Source of the DNA: Ancylobacter amanitiformis
GTDB taxonomy: Bacteria; Pseudomonadota; Alphaproteobacteria; Rhizobiales; Xanthobacteraceae
Direction: 5' to 3'
Assembly: GCF_030814815.1 (NCBI RefSeq)
Contig: NZ_JAUSVR010000006.1
Coordinates: 224,942-288,941 of the forward strand
DNA: 64,000 bases
Shown here: positions 43,541-52,919 of the stretch, piece by piece
Numbering within the stretch: position 1 is the stretch's first letter
Layout of the letters: every line of letters starts with the position of its first letter
Translations under genes and position numbers: made by a program
Notes under the pieces: model-generated
The model's database searches: none
Told to the model about the DNA's origin: nothing
The model's input: only the letters and a program-made list of their open reading frames with translations

Positions 43541-46123
43541 ATGGCTCAACGCACATTCGCAACGGCTCGCGCGATCGCCGGGCGGCGGCGCCCGCACATT
43601 TCCTTCGCCGATGTCGGTGCGATGCTGCGGCCCACCGCGACGACGCTCATCCTTCTCACCGCGTGGCTCTGCCTCGCGCTTGGCATGCTCGCCCCCATGG
43701 CGGCGGGCGCGCAGGCCGCGCTGCCGCCCGAGCAGCAGGTCCTGCAGGACCGGCTGGAGGGCCAGCGCGCCGTGGTCGATGGCGTCGAGGCGGCGCTGGG
43801 GCGTGACGGGCTGCGTTCCGAGGATCTCGATGGGCTGCGCACCCGGCTCGATCCCGTGCGCGACAACCTGAGCGCCGGCATCGCCATTCTCGATCCGGCG
43901 GTGGCCGACCTCTACAAGCGCCTGCAGGAACTGGGGCCCAAGCCCGCCGCCGACGCGCCGCCGGAAAGCGAATCCATTGCCCGCGAGCGCGAGTCGCTGG
44001 AGATGCGGGCGAGCGCGCTGGACGGACTGCTGAAGCAGGTGCGGCTTATCAACGTGCGCGCGGACCAGCTGTCCGACCGAATCACCAGCCGGCGCCGCGC
44101 CTTGTTCACCGATACGCTTCTGGCTCGGTCCTTCAGCGTGCTCGATCCCAATCTGTGGATCTCCGCGGTCACCTCCATTCCGGTGGAAATCCGCGGCATC
44201 CGCTATCTCCTGACCGACTGGCGGGCCTATGCGGATGCCCGCATGTCGCGCACCGGCCAGATCCTGGTCGGCCTTGGCGCGCTGGGTATCATCGCCCTCG
44301 TCGTGTTCCTGCAGAACATGTTCAGCAGGCCCTTGCGGCGGGTGGACCTTGATGTCGACGGCGAGCCGCTGTCCCCGCTCAAGGTGACCGGGCTGTCGGC
44401 GCTGGTCGCCATTATCGGCATGGCGGCGGCGCCGGCCGCGACGCTGGCCGTGATGGCGCTGCTGAATGCCTTCGACCTCGTGCCGCCGCGCGTGGTGGAG
44501 ATTTCCCAGGGCGTGCTGATCGCCGTGTGCATCCTTGCCGTCGGGCGCGGCCTGCTGGCCGGCGCGCTGGCGCCCATGTCGCCGCGCCGGCGCGTGGTGC
44601 CGGTGTCGGACGAGATGGCGCGGCTGATCTACCGCAACGCGGCGCTCGGCCTGTGGATCGTCGCGACCGCCGTCGTGCTGAGCACCATTCACCGGGCGCT
44701 CGTCGCGCCGGTGCCGCTCACCGTGGCGACGGCGGCGGGTATGGCGCTGGCACTGGTGCTGGTGGCCGGGCGCACCATGCGCGCGCTCGGCGAACTCGCC
44801 GACGGGCCGGACGCCGACGAGGGCGACGAGGCCAAGGGCGACACAAGGACCGAGGCGAAGCCGGAGGCCAAGGGGGAGGCCCGTAGCGAGACGAAATCGG
44901 ATGGCGGCGGCCCCTCGCAGACCATGCTGCAGTGGATCCGCTTTCCCTTCTGGGTGCTGAACGCCAGCATCGTCGCGGCGCTGGTCGCCGGCTATGTCAG
45001 CGTGGCCTCCTACCTCGCCTCGCGCTCGCTCTTTGCCGTTGTGCTGGCGGGCGCGCTCTACCTCATCATCGCGCTGATCAACGCGGTGTTCATCGACGGC
45101 ATCGCCTCGGGCCCGCGCGCGCGCCATGTCGCCAAGACGCTCGGCGTGCGTCCGGCCAGCCTCGAATTGCTGGCGCTGCTCGTCGCCGGCGTGTGCAAGG
45201 CATTGGCGACCGTCGTCGTGCTGGTGATGGTGATCGGCACTTTCGGCACCTCCACCGCCGATGTCCGCGATCTGGTCAGCCGCATCACCTTCGGCTTCAC
45301 CATCGGCACCTCCACCATCACGCTGGGCGACGTGCTGAGCGCGGTGATGTTCCTGGTGGTGGGCATCGTCATCGCCCGCGCCATCCAGCGCTGGTTCGCG
45401 GTGGCGATCCTGCCGAAGACCTCGTTCGACCAGGGCCTGCAGAACTCGATTTCCACCATTATCGGCTATGTCGGCTCCATCGCCGTCGTCGCCATGTCCA
45501 TGGGCCAGATCGGCCTCAACCTGCAGAACATCGCGCTGGTCGCCGGTGCGCTCTCGGTCGGTATCGGCTTCGGCCTGCAATCCATCGTGTCGAATTTCGT
45601 CTCCGGCCTCATCCTGCTGGCCGAACGGCCGATCCGCGTCGGGGACACCATCTCGGTCAAGGGCGAGGAAGGCTATGTGCGCCGCATCAGCGTGCGCGCC
45701 ACCGAGATCGAGACCTTCGACCGCGCGGCCGTGGTCATTCCCAATTCCGACCTGATCACCGGCATGGTGAAGAACTTCACCCACGCCAACACCACGGGGC
45801 GGGTGATCGTGGCGGTGAATGTCGCCTATGACGCCGATGCCGACGAGGTGCGCGACATCCTCATCGGCTGTGCCTGCGACCACCCGCAGGTGCTGCGCTC
45901 GCCGCCGCCGCGCGTGTTCCTGATGGCGTTCGGCGACAGCTACCTGAAATTCGAGCTGCGCTGCGTCGTCGCCAATGTCGACTACGCGCTCACGGTGAAG
46001 AGCGACCTGCATTTCGCCGTGCTGGACCGGATGAAGGCCGCCCATATCGGCATCCCCTATACGCCGTGGAACATCTATCGCGGCGGCCCCATCGGCACGC
46101 CCCCGGCGGCTGCCGACGACTGA
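43541..46123 (+). CDS. Large mechanosensitive channel (MscS/DUF3772)
   Basis: 860-residue MscS-family channel. A signal-like hydrophobic segment at about 28-55 is followed by a periplasmic DUF3772-type coiled region (RLEGQRAVVDGVEAAL...), several membrane pairs, and the pore helix and beta domain: GLNLQNIALVAGALSVGIGFGLQSIVSNFVSGLILLAERP near 660-700. A charged linker rich in Lys/Glu (about 423-458, EAKPEAKGEARSE type) separates two membrane blocks. It would protect against osmotic downshock. ATG 43541 is chosen over 43487. Confidence 0.9.
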   Translation: MAQRTFATARAIAGRRRPHISFADVGAMLRPTATTLILLTAWLCLALGMLAPMAAGAQAALPPEQQVLQDRLEGQRAVVDGVEAALGRDGLRSEDLDGLRTRLDPVRDNLSAGIAILDPAVADLYKRLQELGPKPAADAPPESESIARERESLEMRASALDGLLKQVRLINVRADQLSDRITSRRRALFTDTLLARSFSVLDPNLWISAVTSIPVEIRGIRYLLTDWRAYADARMSRTGQILVGLGALGIIALVVFLQNMFSRPLRRVDLDVDGEPLSPLKVTGLSALVAIIGMAAAPAATLAVMALLNAFDLVPPRVVEISQGVLIAVCILAVGRGLLAGALAPMSPRRRVVPVSDEMARLIYRNAALGLWIVATAVVLSTIHRALVAPVPLTVATAAGMALALVLVAGRTMRALGELADGPDADEGDEAKGDTRTEAKPEAKGEARSETKSDGGGPSQTMLQWIRFPFWVLNASIVAALVAGYVSVASYLASRSLFAVVLAGALYLIIALINAVFIDGIASGPRARHVAKTLGVRPASLELLALLVAGVCKALATVVVLVMVIGTFGTSTADVRDLVSRITFGFTIGTSTITLGDVLSAVMFLVVGIVIARAIQRWFAVAILPKTSFDQGLQNSISTIIGYVGSIAVVAMSMGQIGLNLQNIALVAGALSVGIGFGLQSIVSNFVSGLILLAERPIRVGDTISVKGEEGYVRRISVRATEIETFDRAAVVIPNSDLITGMVKNFTHANTTGRVIVAVNVAYDADADEVRDILIGCACDHPQVLRSPPPRVFLMAFGDSYLKFELRCVVANVDYALTVKSDLHFAVLDRMKAAHIGIPYTPWNIYRGGPIGTPPAAADD

Positions 46124-46164
46124 TCCTCTCTTCGCCCGTCCCACCTCGGACCCACGAGACCTTG

Positions 46165-46806
46165 ATGTTCCCCATCTCGCCGACGCGCCTTGCCATCGCC
46201 CTTCTCGTGCCCCTGCTGCTGGCGGGCTGCGCCAGCGAGCCGACCACGATCGCGGTCAACGACACGTTCTACGCGAATATCGCCAAGGGCGGCACGCTCG
46301 ACCCGCAGGCGGCGGCGTCCCTGCTCAGCGACTACCGGCAGGCGCGCGGCCTGCCGGCGGTGACGATCGACCCCACGCTGATGGCGGTGGCCGAGCGGCA
46401 GGCCAAGACCATGGCGGCCGCCGACCAGCTCTCGCACAATATTGGCGGGCGCTCCCTCGTCGTGCGGCTGAAGGCGGCGGGCTTCTCCGGGCTGAAGGCG
46501 GCGGAGAATGTGGGTGCCGGCTATCACACGCTGGCCGAGGCCTTTTCCGGCTGGCGCGATTCACCCTCGCACAACAAGAACATGCTGATGCCCGGCGTGA
46601 CCCGGCTCGGCATCGCCGCCGTGCGCGCCCCGCGCTCCAAGTACAGCGTGTACTGGGCCATGGTGCTCGGCGTGCCCGACCCGAAGGTGGAAGCCGCGCA
46701 GCAGGCCGCAGCCGCGCCGGCCGCGCAACCTGCCGCGCAACCTGCCGCCGCTCCGGCGTCCGGCACCACGCAGCTGCAGTTCGGCGGCGCGCCAATGCCG
46801 CAATAG
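46165..46806 (+). CDS. CAP-domain (SCP-like) lipoprotein
   Basis: 213-residue predicted lipoprotein: signal peptide with lipobox LLAGC (Cys about 21), then a CAP/SCP domain with LLSDYRQARGLPAVTIDPTLMAVAERQAKTMA, SHNIGG, and GWRDSPSHNKNMLMPGVTRLGIA, which has the conserved His/Glu-type cavity residues. The last 40 residues are Ala/Pro/Gln repeats (AAQPAAQPAAAPA). It follows mscS by 41 nt. Function unknown for bacterial members. Confidence 0.83.
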   Translation: MFPISPTRLAIALLVPLLLAGCASEPTTIAVNDTFYANIAKGGTLDPQAAASLLSDYRQARGLPAVTIDPTLMAVAERQAKTMAAADQLSHNIGGRSLVVRLKAAGFSGLKAAENVGAGYHTLAEAFSGWRDSPSHNKNMLMPGVTRLGIAAVRAPRSKYSVYWAMVLGVPDPKVEAAQQAAAAPAAQPAAQPAAAPASGTTQLQFGGAPMPQ

Positions 46807-46814
46807 GGCACGCG

Positions 46815-46843
46815 CCGATCCGATTGCGGCGCAACCGGATCGG
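46815..46843. repeat. Near-perfect palindrome between convergent genes
   Basis: CCGATCCG...CGGATCGG with inner TTGC/GCAA, 29 nt in all, 9 nt after the CAP lipoprotein stop. It is of the common alphaproteobacterial intergenic palindrome type and may act as a terminator. Confidence 0.6.
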
Positions 46844-46899
46844 GCTCCGTGTCTTCCCTCCATCGCATGGAGGCGGATTGCCTCCGGCGACCGGCGCGT

Positions 46900-48039
46900 T
46901 CAGCGCCGCAGCGTGGCGGGGGCGAGGGGATTGTCGCTCAAGGCCGTCCCATCCGGCTGGTCGAGCGCCGGCAGGCCCATGAAGGCGTCGAACAGCCGGC
47001 GGATCACCGCCGGCTCGACATCGCGCACGATCATGACGAGGCGCGTGCGCCGGTCGTCATCGGGCCACTGGGCCAGTTGGCTCGGGGGATGCAGCACATG
47101 CTGCACGCCATGCAGCACCAGCGGGTGCTCGGGATCCTCGGCAAGCTTCACGATGCCCTTGAGGCGCAGCAGCTTGCCGCCATGGGTGCCGCGGACCAGT
47201 TCCAGGAACATGTCGATGGCGGCGGCCGCCACCGGCGCATCTGTCGCGACCGTGAAGGCGCGGATACGGTCGTCATGGCGGTTGGCGTCATGCCGGTGCG
47301 CGCGCGATTCCGCTTCCGCCGCCGCCACCGCCTCGTCCGCCAGCCAGCGGCCGACATCGGCGATCTTGGTGGTGGGATCGTAGAGCCCGGCATTGAGCAG
47401 CGCGGCCGCGCCGGCCTCGCCCCGCGCGGCGTCGAGCACCGGCGCGCCGGGCGCCAGCGCCTTCAGCCGCCGCCGCAGCGCCGCCAGATCGGCGTCGCGC
47501 GCCGGCGTGTCGACCAGATCGGTCTTGGTGAGCACGATGCGGTCGGCAATGGCCGCCTGGCGCACCGATTCGGGATGTTCATCGAGCGTCGACTGGCCGT
47601 TCACCGCGTCGACCAGCGTCACCACACCGTCGAGGCGGAAGCGCATCACCAGATAGGGATGCATCATCAGCACATGCAGGATGGGCGCGGGATCGGCGAG
47701 GCCGGTGGTCTCGATCATCACGCGGCGGAACGGGGGAATGACGCCGTTATCCATGCGGCGCAGCAACTGTTCGAGCCCTTCGGCGAGATCGCCGCGCACC
47801 GTGCAGCACAGGCAGCCGGAGGCCAGCAGCACGGTGGCATCGTCGAAATGCTGCACCAGCAGATGATCGATGCCGATCTCGCCGAACTCGTTGATCAGCA
47901 CGGCCGTGTCGGCGAGCCCGGGATCCTGCAGCAGCCGGTTCAACAGTGTGGTCTTGCCGGCACCGAGAAAGCCGGTGAGCAGTGTGACCGGGATGGGCTC
48001 GGGTCGCCGCGCGGCCGTCTCGCCGGTGATCTGGCTCAT
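46900..48039 (-). CDS. COG0523 GTPase (CobW/YjiA family)
   Basis: 379-residue G3E-family GTPase and likely metal chaperone. P-loop GFLGAGKTT (23-31), metal-binding CLCC at 76-79, the guanine motif TKTD near 165, and a His-rich loop RAHRHDANRHDD before the C-terminal CobW domain. The metal (zinc, cobalt or other) is not known. ATG 48039 is preferred, since PVTLLTGFLGAGKTT then lies at the usual place. No zinc-uptake gene or obvious Zur box is beside it. Confidence 0.88.
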   Translation of the reverse strand: MSQITGETAARRPEPIPVTLLTGFLGAGKTTLLNRLLQDPGLADTAVLINEFGEIGIDHLLVQHFDDATVLLASGCLCCTVRGDLAEGLEQLLRRMDNGVIPPFRRVMIETTGLADPAPILHVLMMHPYLVMRFRLDGVVTLVDAVNGQSTLDEHPESVRQAAIADRIVLTKTDLVDTPARDADLAALRRRLKALAPGAPVLDAARGEAGAAALLNAGLYDPTTKIADVGRWLADEAVAAAEAESRAHRHDANRHDDRIRAFTVATDAPVAAAAIDMFLELVRGTHGGKLLRLKGIVKLAEDPEHPLVLHGVQHVLHPPSQLAQWPDDDRRTRLVMIVRDVEPAVIRRLFDAFMGLPALDQPDGTALSDNPLAPATLRR

Positions 48040-48117
48040 GAAGCAGGTTCCTGTACGGGCCGTCTCGCCCCTCGCCGTGCCACCCGTCGCGCCGCGAGAG
48101 GGCGACGGGCGCATGCG

Positions 48118-49587
48118 CTATTGCGGCGCGGGGACGGTGGGATAGCTGGGGGCGGCCGGCGGATTCGGCAAGGGCTGCGAGGCTGCGGTCGACTGGGCCG
48201 CTGGCTTCGCGGCCGGCTTCGCAGCGGGTTTGGCGGCGGGTTTGGCCGCAGGCTTGGCCGCAGCAGGCTTGGCCGCCGGTTTCGCCGCGGGCTTGGCCGC
48301 AGCAGGTTTGGCGGCGGGTTTGGCGGCCGGCGCGGGAGCGGGGGCGGGCGGCGCGTTGGGGTCGCTGGTGTCGATGATCGCGGTCTGCGCGGCGGGCTTC
48401 TTGCCCTTGGCCGCCTTGCTGTCCTTGGCTGCCTTGGCGTCCTTGGGCGGCGTCTTCTTCACCGGCGGGGGCGGATAGGCGGCGGCAAGCGCCTCGGCGC
48501 TCGGCACCGGTCCGACCCAGACCTCGACCGGAGGCATGGAGGCGGGCAGCTTCTGCAGCAGGCTGGCGCCGGTGACATTGTCGCCGAGCGAGCCCATGCC
48601 GGCGGCGACGAAACTGGAGGCGGAAGAGGGTGTGTCGTCATCTTCCGAGGCGACATTCTTGCGCTTGCCGCCGCACACTTCGGCGCGCATGTCGGCCGGC
48701 GGGCCGCCCTCGTTGCGCAGCGAATCAACGGTGGGGGCCACGGCGCCGAAAATCTTCCAGGAGTGCTGGAAGCCCTTCTCCAGCAGCAGCGCCGCCTGCT
48801 CGGTGCGGGCGCGGCCGGAACTGGTGCCGAGCACCACGGCGAGCACGTGCTTGTCGCCCCGGGTGGCGCTGGCCACGAGATTGAAGCCGGAGGCGCAGAT
48901 GAAGCCGGTCTTCATCCCGTCGGCGCCGGGATAGCTGTCGATCAGCTTGTTGTAGCTGCGGATGACCGACGTGCCGAGCTTGAGCGAGGGGATGCGGAAC
49001 AGATCCGCCCGCTCGGGAAATTCGGTGAAGATGGCGCGGGCGAGGATGGCGAGATCGCGCGCGGTGGTGATCTGCCCAGGGGAGGGCAGTCCGTTGGGGT
49101 TGTCGTAATGGGTGCCGTCCATCCCCAGTTCGCGGGCGGAGTTGTTCATCTCGTTGATGAAGGCCGCGTAGGTGCCGCCCACGCCCTCGGCCAGCACCAC
49201 GGCGATGTCATTGGCCGACTTCACCAGCATCATCTTGAGCGCGTTGTCGATGGTGAGCTGGGTGCCGGCCTTGAAGCCCATCTTGGAGGGCGCCTGCGCG
49301 GCGGCGTTATCCGAGACGGTGATGAGGGTTTCCGGCGTCACGCGGCCGGCGCGGAGGGCCTTGAAAGTGACATAGGCCGTCATCAGCTTGGTGACGGAGG
49401 CGGGATACCACGGCTTGGTGGCGTCCTCGGCCAGCAGGACCTTGCCGCTATCGATCTCGATCACCAGCGCCGGCGTCGCCAGGGCCGCGGGTATGGCAGC
49501 GACAGCCAGCACGGCGACCAGCCCGACGCGGGCGACGGCGCAGGCCGCGAGGCTCCCGAGGGTGCGGAAGAAGAGAGGGCTCGACAC
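48118..49587 (-). CDS. D-alanyl-D-alanine carboxypeptidase with AKPA-repeat tail
   Basis: 489-residue secreted penicillin-binding protein (DacA type). Signal peptide at 1-38, then the three active motifs: SVTK near 64, SAN near 125 and KTG near 226. It trims pentapeptides in peptidoglycan. After about residue 300 the sequence becomes a SPOR-like low-conservation region and then an Ala-Lys-Pro-Ala repeat tail (48180-48330) of about 60 residues, perhaps a flexible wall-spanning or charge-binding segment. Confidence 0.9.
   Translation of the reverse strand: MSSPLFFRTLGSLAACAVARVGLVAVLAVAAIPAALATPALVIEIDSGKVLLAEDATKPWYPASVTKLMTAYVTFKALRAGRVTPETLITVSDNAAAQAPSKMGFKAGTQLTIDNALKMMLVKSANDIAVVLAEGVGGTYAAFINEMNNSARELGMDGTHYDNPNGLPSPGQITTARDLAILARAIFTEFPERADLFRIPSLKLGTSVIRSYNKLIDSYPGADGMKTGFICASGFNLVASATRGDKHVLAVVLGTSSGRARTEQAALLLEKGFQHSWKIFGAVAPTVDSLRNEGGPPADMRAEVCGGKRKNVASEDDDTPSSASSFVAAGMGSLGDNVTGASLLQKLPASMPPVEVWVGPVPSAEALAAAYPPPPVKKTPPKDAKAAKDSKAAKGKKPAAQTAIIDTSDPNAPPAPAPAPAAKPAAKPAAAKPAAKPAAKPAAAKPAAKPAAKPAAKPAAKPAAQSTAASQPLPNPPAAPSYPTVPAPQ
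48180..48330 (-). repeat. Ala-Lys-Pro repeat region of the carboxypeptidase
   Basis: Degenerate 12-15-nt units code KPAA/AKPAAKPA in the carboxypeptidase tail. Whole codons are kept. Copy number is likely to vary between strains. Confidence 0.85.
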
Positions 49588-49848
49588 GCTTCGCAGTTCC
49601 CATTCCAGCTTTCGACCCGCCGCGAGGGCCCAGCCTTGCCTGAATACCCCGTTTGCGGCGGGGGATCAAAACACGACGGCCGATCCCCGCATCGCAGCAT
49701 AGTCGCCACGGCCCCGCATTCAACGCCGGGTCTCATGACATCGCCGTCATCGAGTCCGTCATCGCGATCGGCATCAAGGATGACGGCACGCCGCCCATGA
49801 CGGGGCGACGACACCGCAGCTTCACACAGCAGGTTCTAGAATTGGTGA

Positions 49849-50316
49849 ATGAGCGATTCGATTCGTCGTCTGCATGATGCGGTGGTGGCCACGCGCCGGG
49901 GCAACAACACCTCCGCGCGCACCGCGCGGCTGTTTGCCAAGGGTCGTCCCTTCATCGCCAAGAAGGTGGCGGAGGAGGCGGTCGAGGTCGCGCTCGACGG
50001 TGTGGTCGGCAATGTCGCGGCGACGGTATGCGAGAGCGCGGACCTTCTCTACAATCTCGTCGTGCTGTGGGTGGATCTGGGCATCGACCCCGACGACGTG
50101 TGGACCGAGATGGCCCGGCGCGAGGATTTGCTCGGCATGGCGGAGAAGATGCCCAAGCGCGCCCGCAAAGAGGCCGGGGGCGTCGCGGGGGGCGATGCGG
50201 GCCCGCCATCGGCACCGCCCACGGATGCCCCCGTGTTCGATTTCCACCCGATTCCCCATCGTGCGGCCAGCCTTCCCACCGGCGAAGCCGGTTCCGGCCC
50301 CGCCCGCCGCCGCTAG
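49849..50316 (+). CDS. hisE: HisE-like phosphoribosyl-ATP pyrophosphohydrolase
   Basis: 155 residues. The first about 105 match the all-alpha NTP pyrophosphatase fold of HisE: TARLFAKGRPFIAKKVAEEAVEVAL carries the metal motif EExxE, and ESADLLYNLVVLWVDLG the second acidic helix. HisE opens the ATP ring pathway of histidine synthesis. A Pro/Ala-rich tail of about 50 residues is extra. No other his gene is nearby, so a house-cleaning NTPase is an alternative. Confidence 0.68.
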   Translation: MSDSIRRLHDAVVATRRGNNTSARTARLFAKGRPFIAKKVAEEAVEVALDGVVGNVAATVCESADLLYNLVVLWVDLGIDPDDVWTEMARREDLLGMAEKMPKRARKEAGGVAGGDAGPPSAPPTDAPVFDFHPIPHRAASLPTGEAGSGPARRR

Positions 50317-50490
50317 GGCTCTCTGCCGGCCTGCGGTTAATGGGGAGCGCACGCGCAGTGCCTGCCCCGCCGACAAGAAAACGCTCCCGATTCATTTGAT
50401 TATGGTCGAGAACAGCCGCGCACCGTGCGGTGCGGCACGCGTCGAGCCGCTCGTGCCGTCGATCCACGACCTTCCCTTTCCGGAGCCATC

Positions 50491-51072
50491 ATGCTGCGCC
50501 GTCTCTATCAGTGGGTGATCAATCTGGCCGAGCGGCCCTCGGCGCCCTGGGCGCTGGCGGCAGTCTCCTTCGCCGAGAGCTCGTTCTTTCCCGTGCCGCC
50601 CGATGTGATGCTGGTGCCGATGTGCCTCGCCCGGCCCAAGCGCGCCTGGTGGTATGCGGGCGTGTGCACGCTGGCCTCGGTGATCGGCGGCCTGTTCGGC
50701 TACGCCATCGGCGCGCTGCTCTATGAATCGCTGGGCCTGTTTCTCATCCAGCTCTACGGCTATGGCAGCAAGATGGAGGCGTTCACCGCCGCCTATCAGC
50801 ATTACGGGCACTGGATCATCCTGATCAAGGGCCTGACGCCGATCCCCTACAAGGTGGTGACGATCACCTCGGGCTTTGCCCATTACAACCTGTTCTGGTT
50901 CGTGGTGCTGTCGATCATCACCCGCGGGCTGCGCTTCTTCCTCGTCGCCGGGCTGCTCTACTGGATCGGTCCGCCGGCGCGCACCTTCATCGAGGAACGG
51001 CTGGGGCTGGTGACGGCGATTTTCGCGCTCGTGCTGGTCGGCGGCTTCGTCGCCGCGATCTACCTGTTCTGA
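50491..51072 (+). CDS. YqaA family (SNARE-associated/DedA-like) membrane protein
   Basis: 193-residue inner-membrane protein with five hydrophobic segments. SFAESSFFPVPPDVMLVPM near 31-49 and KGLTPIPYKVVTITSGFA near 110 are the signature of the YqaA branch of DedA-like proteins, which help lipid flipping and membrane homeostasis. ATG 50491 follows CGGAG at good distance. It converges with cysW. Confidence 0.85.
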   Translation: MLRRLYQWVINLAERPSAPWALAAVSFAESSFFPVPPDVMLVPMCLARPKRAWWYAGVCTLASVIGGLFGYAIGALLYESLGLFLIQLYGYGSKMEAFTAAYQHYGHWIILIKGLTPIPYKVVTITSGFAHYNLFWFVVLSIITRGLRFFLVAGLLYWIGPPARTFIEERLGLVTAIFALVLVGGFVAAIYLF

Positions 51073-51094
51073 TCGCGGGGGGGCGCCACGGGGG

Positions 51095-51931
51095 TCAGTG
51101 GCGGCGGCTGCCGGTGCCGAGGCGCGCTTCCAGCGTGGCCTTGGCCAGCAGCGTGACGATGGCGAGCAGGGCGAGCAGCGAGGCGACCGCGAAGGACGCC
51201 TGGAACTGGTACTCGTTATAGAGAATCTCGACCTGCAGCGGGAGGGTGTTGGTCTCCCCGCGCACATGGCCGGACACGACCGAGACGGCGCCGAACTCAC
51301 CCATGGCGCGGGCGTTGCACAAGAGCACGCCATAGAGCAGCGCCCATTTGATGTTGGGCAGCGTGACGCGCGAGAACACCCGCCAGCCGGCGGCCCCGAG
51401 CGTGACGGCGGCCTCCTCCTCCGTGGTGCCCTGCTCCTGCATCAGCGGGATGAGTTCGCGCGCCACGAAGGGAAAGGTGACGAAGATCGTCGCCAGCGCG
51501 ATGCCGGGCCAGGCGAAGAGAATGCGGATGTCGTGATCCGCCAGCCACGGCCCGACATAGCCCTGCGCGCCGAACAGCAGCACGAAGACGAGGCCGGCCA
51601 CCACGGGCGAGACCGAGAAGGGAAGGTCGACCAGCGTGATGAGAAAGCTCTTGCCGGGGAACGAGAATTTGGTGATCGCCCAGGCCATGACGAGGCCCAT
51701 CGCCGTGTTCGCCGCGACCGAGATGGCGGTGACGATGAGGGTCAGTTCGATGGCGGCCAGCGCGTCGGGCTCGATGATGGCGGCGCCGAAGGCCTCCCAG
51801 CCCTTCACGAAGGCCTGCGCGAACACATTGACCAGCGGCAGCAGGATGAACAGGGCGATGAACAGCGCGGCGAGGCCGATCACGGTCCATTTGACGGCGG
51901 TCGGCTCCGAGCGGATGGGCGGGCGGCTCAT
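51095..51931 (-). CDS. cysW: Sulfate/thiosulfate ABC transporter permease CysW
   Basis: 278-residue permease with six membrane segments. The EAA loop is [67 protein letters not shown] is the CysW signature. Start overlaps the cysT stop by 4 nt. No cysA ATPase follows; the next gene is on the other strand. Confidence 0.94.
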   Translation of the reverse strand: MSRPPIRSEPTAVKWTVIGLAALFIALFILLPLVNVFAQAFVKGWEAFGAAIIEPDALAAIELTLIVTAISVAANTAMGLVMAWAITKFSFPGKSFLITLVDLPFSVSPVVAGLVFVLLFGAQGYVGPWLADHDIRILFAWPGIALATIFVTFPFVARELIPLMQEQGTTEEEAAVTLGAAGWRVFSRVTLPNIKWALLYGVLLCNARAMGEFGAVSVVSGHVRGETNTLPLQVEILYNEYQFQASFAVASLLALLAIVTLLAKATLEARLGTGSRRH

Positions 51932-52809
51932 GAGGTCCTCCCGGTGCGGCTTTCCGACCAGCGCTGCAGGCCGTTGATCACGAACAGCAATAGGAACGAG
52001 GCGACCAGCATGGTGGCGGCAATGGTGGTGGCGTCGGCGTAGCGGAATTCCTCCAGCCGGATCACGATCAGCAGCGGGGCGATCTCCGACACGTTCGGCA
52101 GGTTGCCGGCGATGAAGATGACCGAGCCGTATTCGCCGACCGCGCGGGCGAAGGCCAGCGCGAAGCCGGTGAGGAAGGCCGGCAGCACGGCGGGCAGCAC
52201 GACGCGGCGGATGGTGGTCCAGCGTCCGGCGCCCAGCGTGGCGGCGGCCTCCTCCAGCTCATGGTCGAGGTCTTCCAGCACCGGCTGCACCGTGCGCACC
52301 ACGAAAGGCAGGCCGATGAAGATGAGCGCGACGAGAATGCCGAGCGGGGTGAACGACACCTTGATGCCGAGCGGGGCGAGCCAGCCGCCGATCCAGCCAT
52401 TCTCGGCATAGAGCGTGGTGAGCGCGATGCCGGCCACCGCGGTGGGCAGGGCGAAGGGAATGTCGATCAGCGCGTCCAGCACGCGCCGGCCGGGAAACTC
52501 GTAGCGCACCAGCGCCCAGACGATGACCGCGCCCAGCACGAGATTGACGCTGGCGGCGATCAGCGCGAGGCCGAACGAGATCTTCAACGCGTTGAGCGTG
52601 CGCGCCGCGGAGAGGATGGCGACGATGCGGGAGGGGGACAACTCGGCGGTCTTGAAGAACAAAGCCGCGAGCGGGATCAGCACCACCAGCGAGAGCCACA
52701 GCAGCGTCAGGCCGAGCGTGAGGCCGAAGCCGGGAAGCACCGAATGGCTGCGGCGCAGGCGCGGCTCGGTGCGGGCCCGCGTGGGTCGATCGAGGGTCAG
52801 GTCGCTCAC
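51928..52809 (-). CDS. cysT: Sulfate/thiosulfate ABC transporter permease CysT (CysU)
   Basis: 293-residue permease with six membrane segments. [21 protein letters not shown] and the EAA loop [21 protein letters not shown] are the CysT pattern, and [14 protein letters not shown] is conserved at the C-terminal half. It lies 110 nt after the binding-protein gene, separated by a hairpin with a T-run. Confidence 0.94.
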   Translation of the reverse strand: MSDLTLDRPTRARTEPRLRRSHSVLPGFGLTLGLTLLWLSLVVLIPLAALFFKTAELSPSRIVAILSAARTLNALKISFGLALIAASVNLVLGAVIVWALVRYEFPGRRVLDALIDIPFALPTAVAGIALTTLYAENGWIGGWLAPLGIKVSFTPLGILVALIFIGLPFVVRTVQPVLEDLDHELEEAAATLGAGRWTTIRRVVLPAVLPAFLTGFALAFARAVGEYGSVIFIAGNLPNVSEIAPLLIVIRLEEFRYADATTIAATMLVASFLLLFVINGLQRWSESRTGRTS

Positions 52810-52839
52810 GTCGCGTCTCCCGGCGGCGTCGGTTCACGG

Positions 52840-52869
52840 AAAAAGCCGGGCCTTGAGGCAAGGCCCGGC
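52840..52869 (-). terminator. Terminator/attenuator between cysP and cysT
   Basis: On the minus strand the stem GCCGGGCCTTG / CAAGGCCCGGC (11 bp, 3-nt loop, 52845-52869) is followed by TTTTT (52840-52844). This is a proper intrinsic terminator placed within the transport operon. It would let the binding protein be made in excess of the permeases. Confidence 0.85.
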
Positions 52870-52919
52870 GCCACATCGGCCGGCCCGTCGTTTGGCCCGC
52901 GCCGCTGTCTGGGTCCCGC

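Noticed and set aside
42653..46144. 1163-codon open frame on the minus strand
   Set aside because: Antisense shadow of the GNAT and MscS genes; His/Asp/Arg-rich sequence arises from the complementary codons.
46849..49800. 983-codon open frame on the plus strand
   Set aside because: Antisense shadow of the COG0523 GTPase and the carboxypeptidase. The Gly/Arg repeats come from the AKPA-coding strand.
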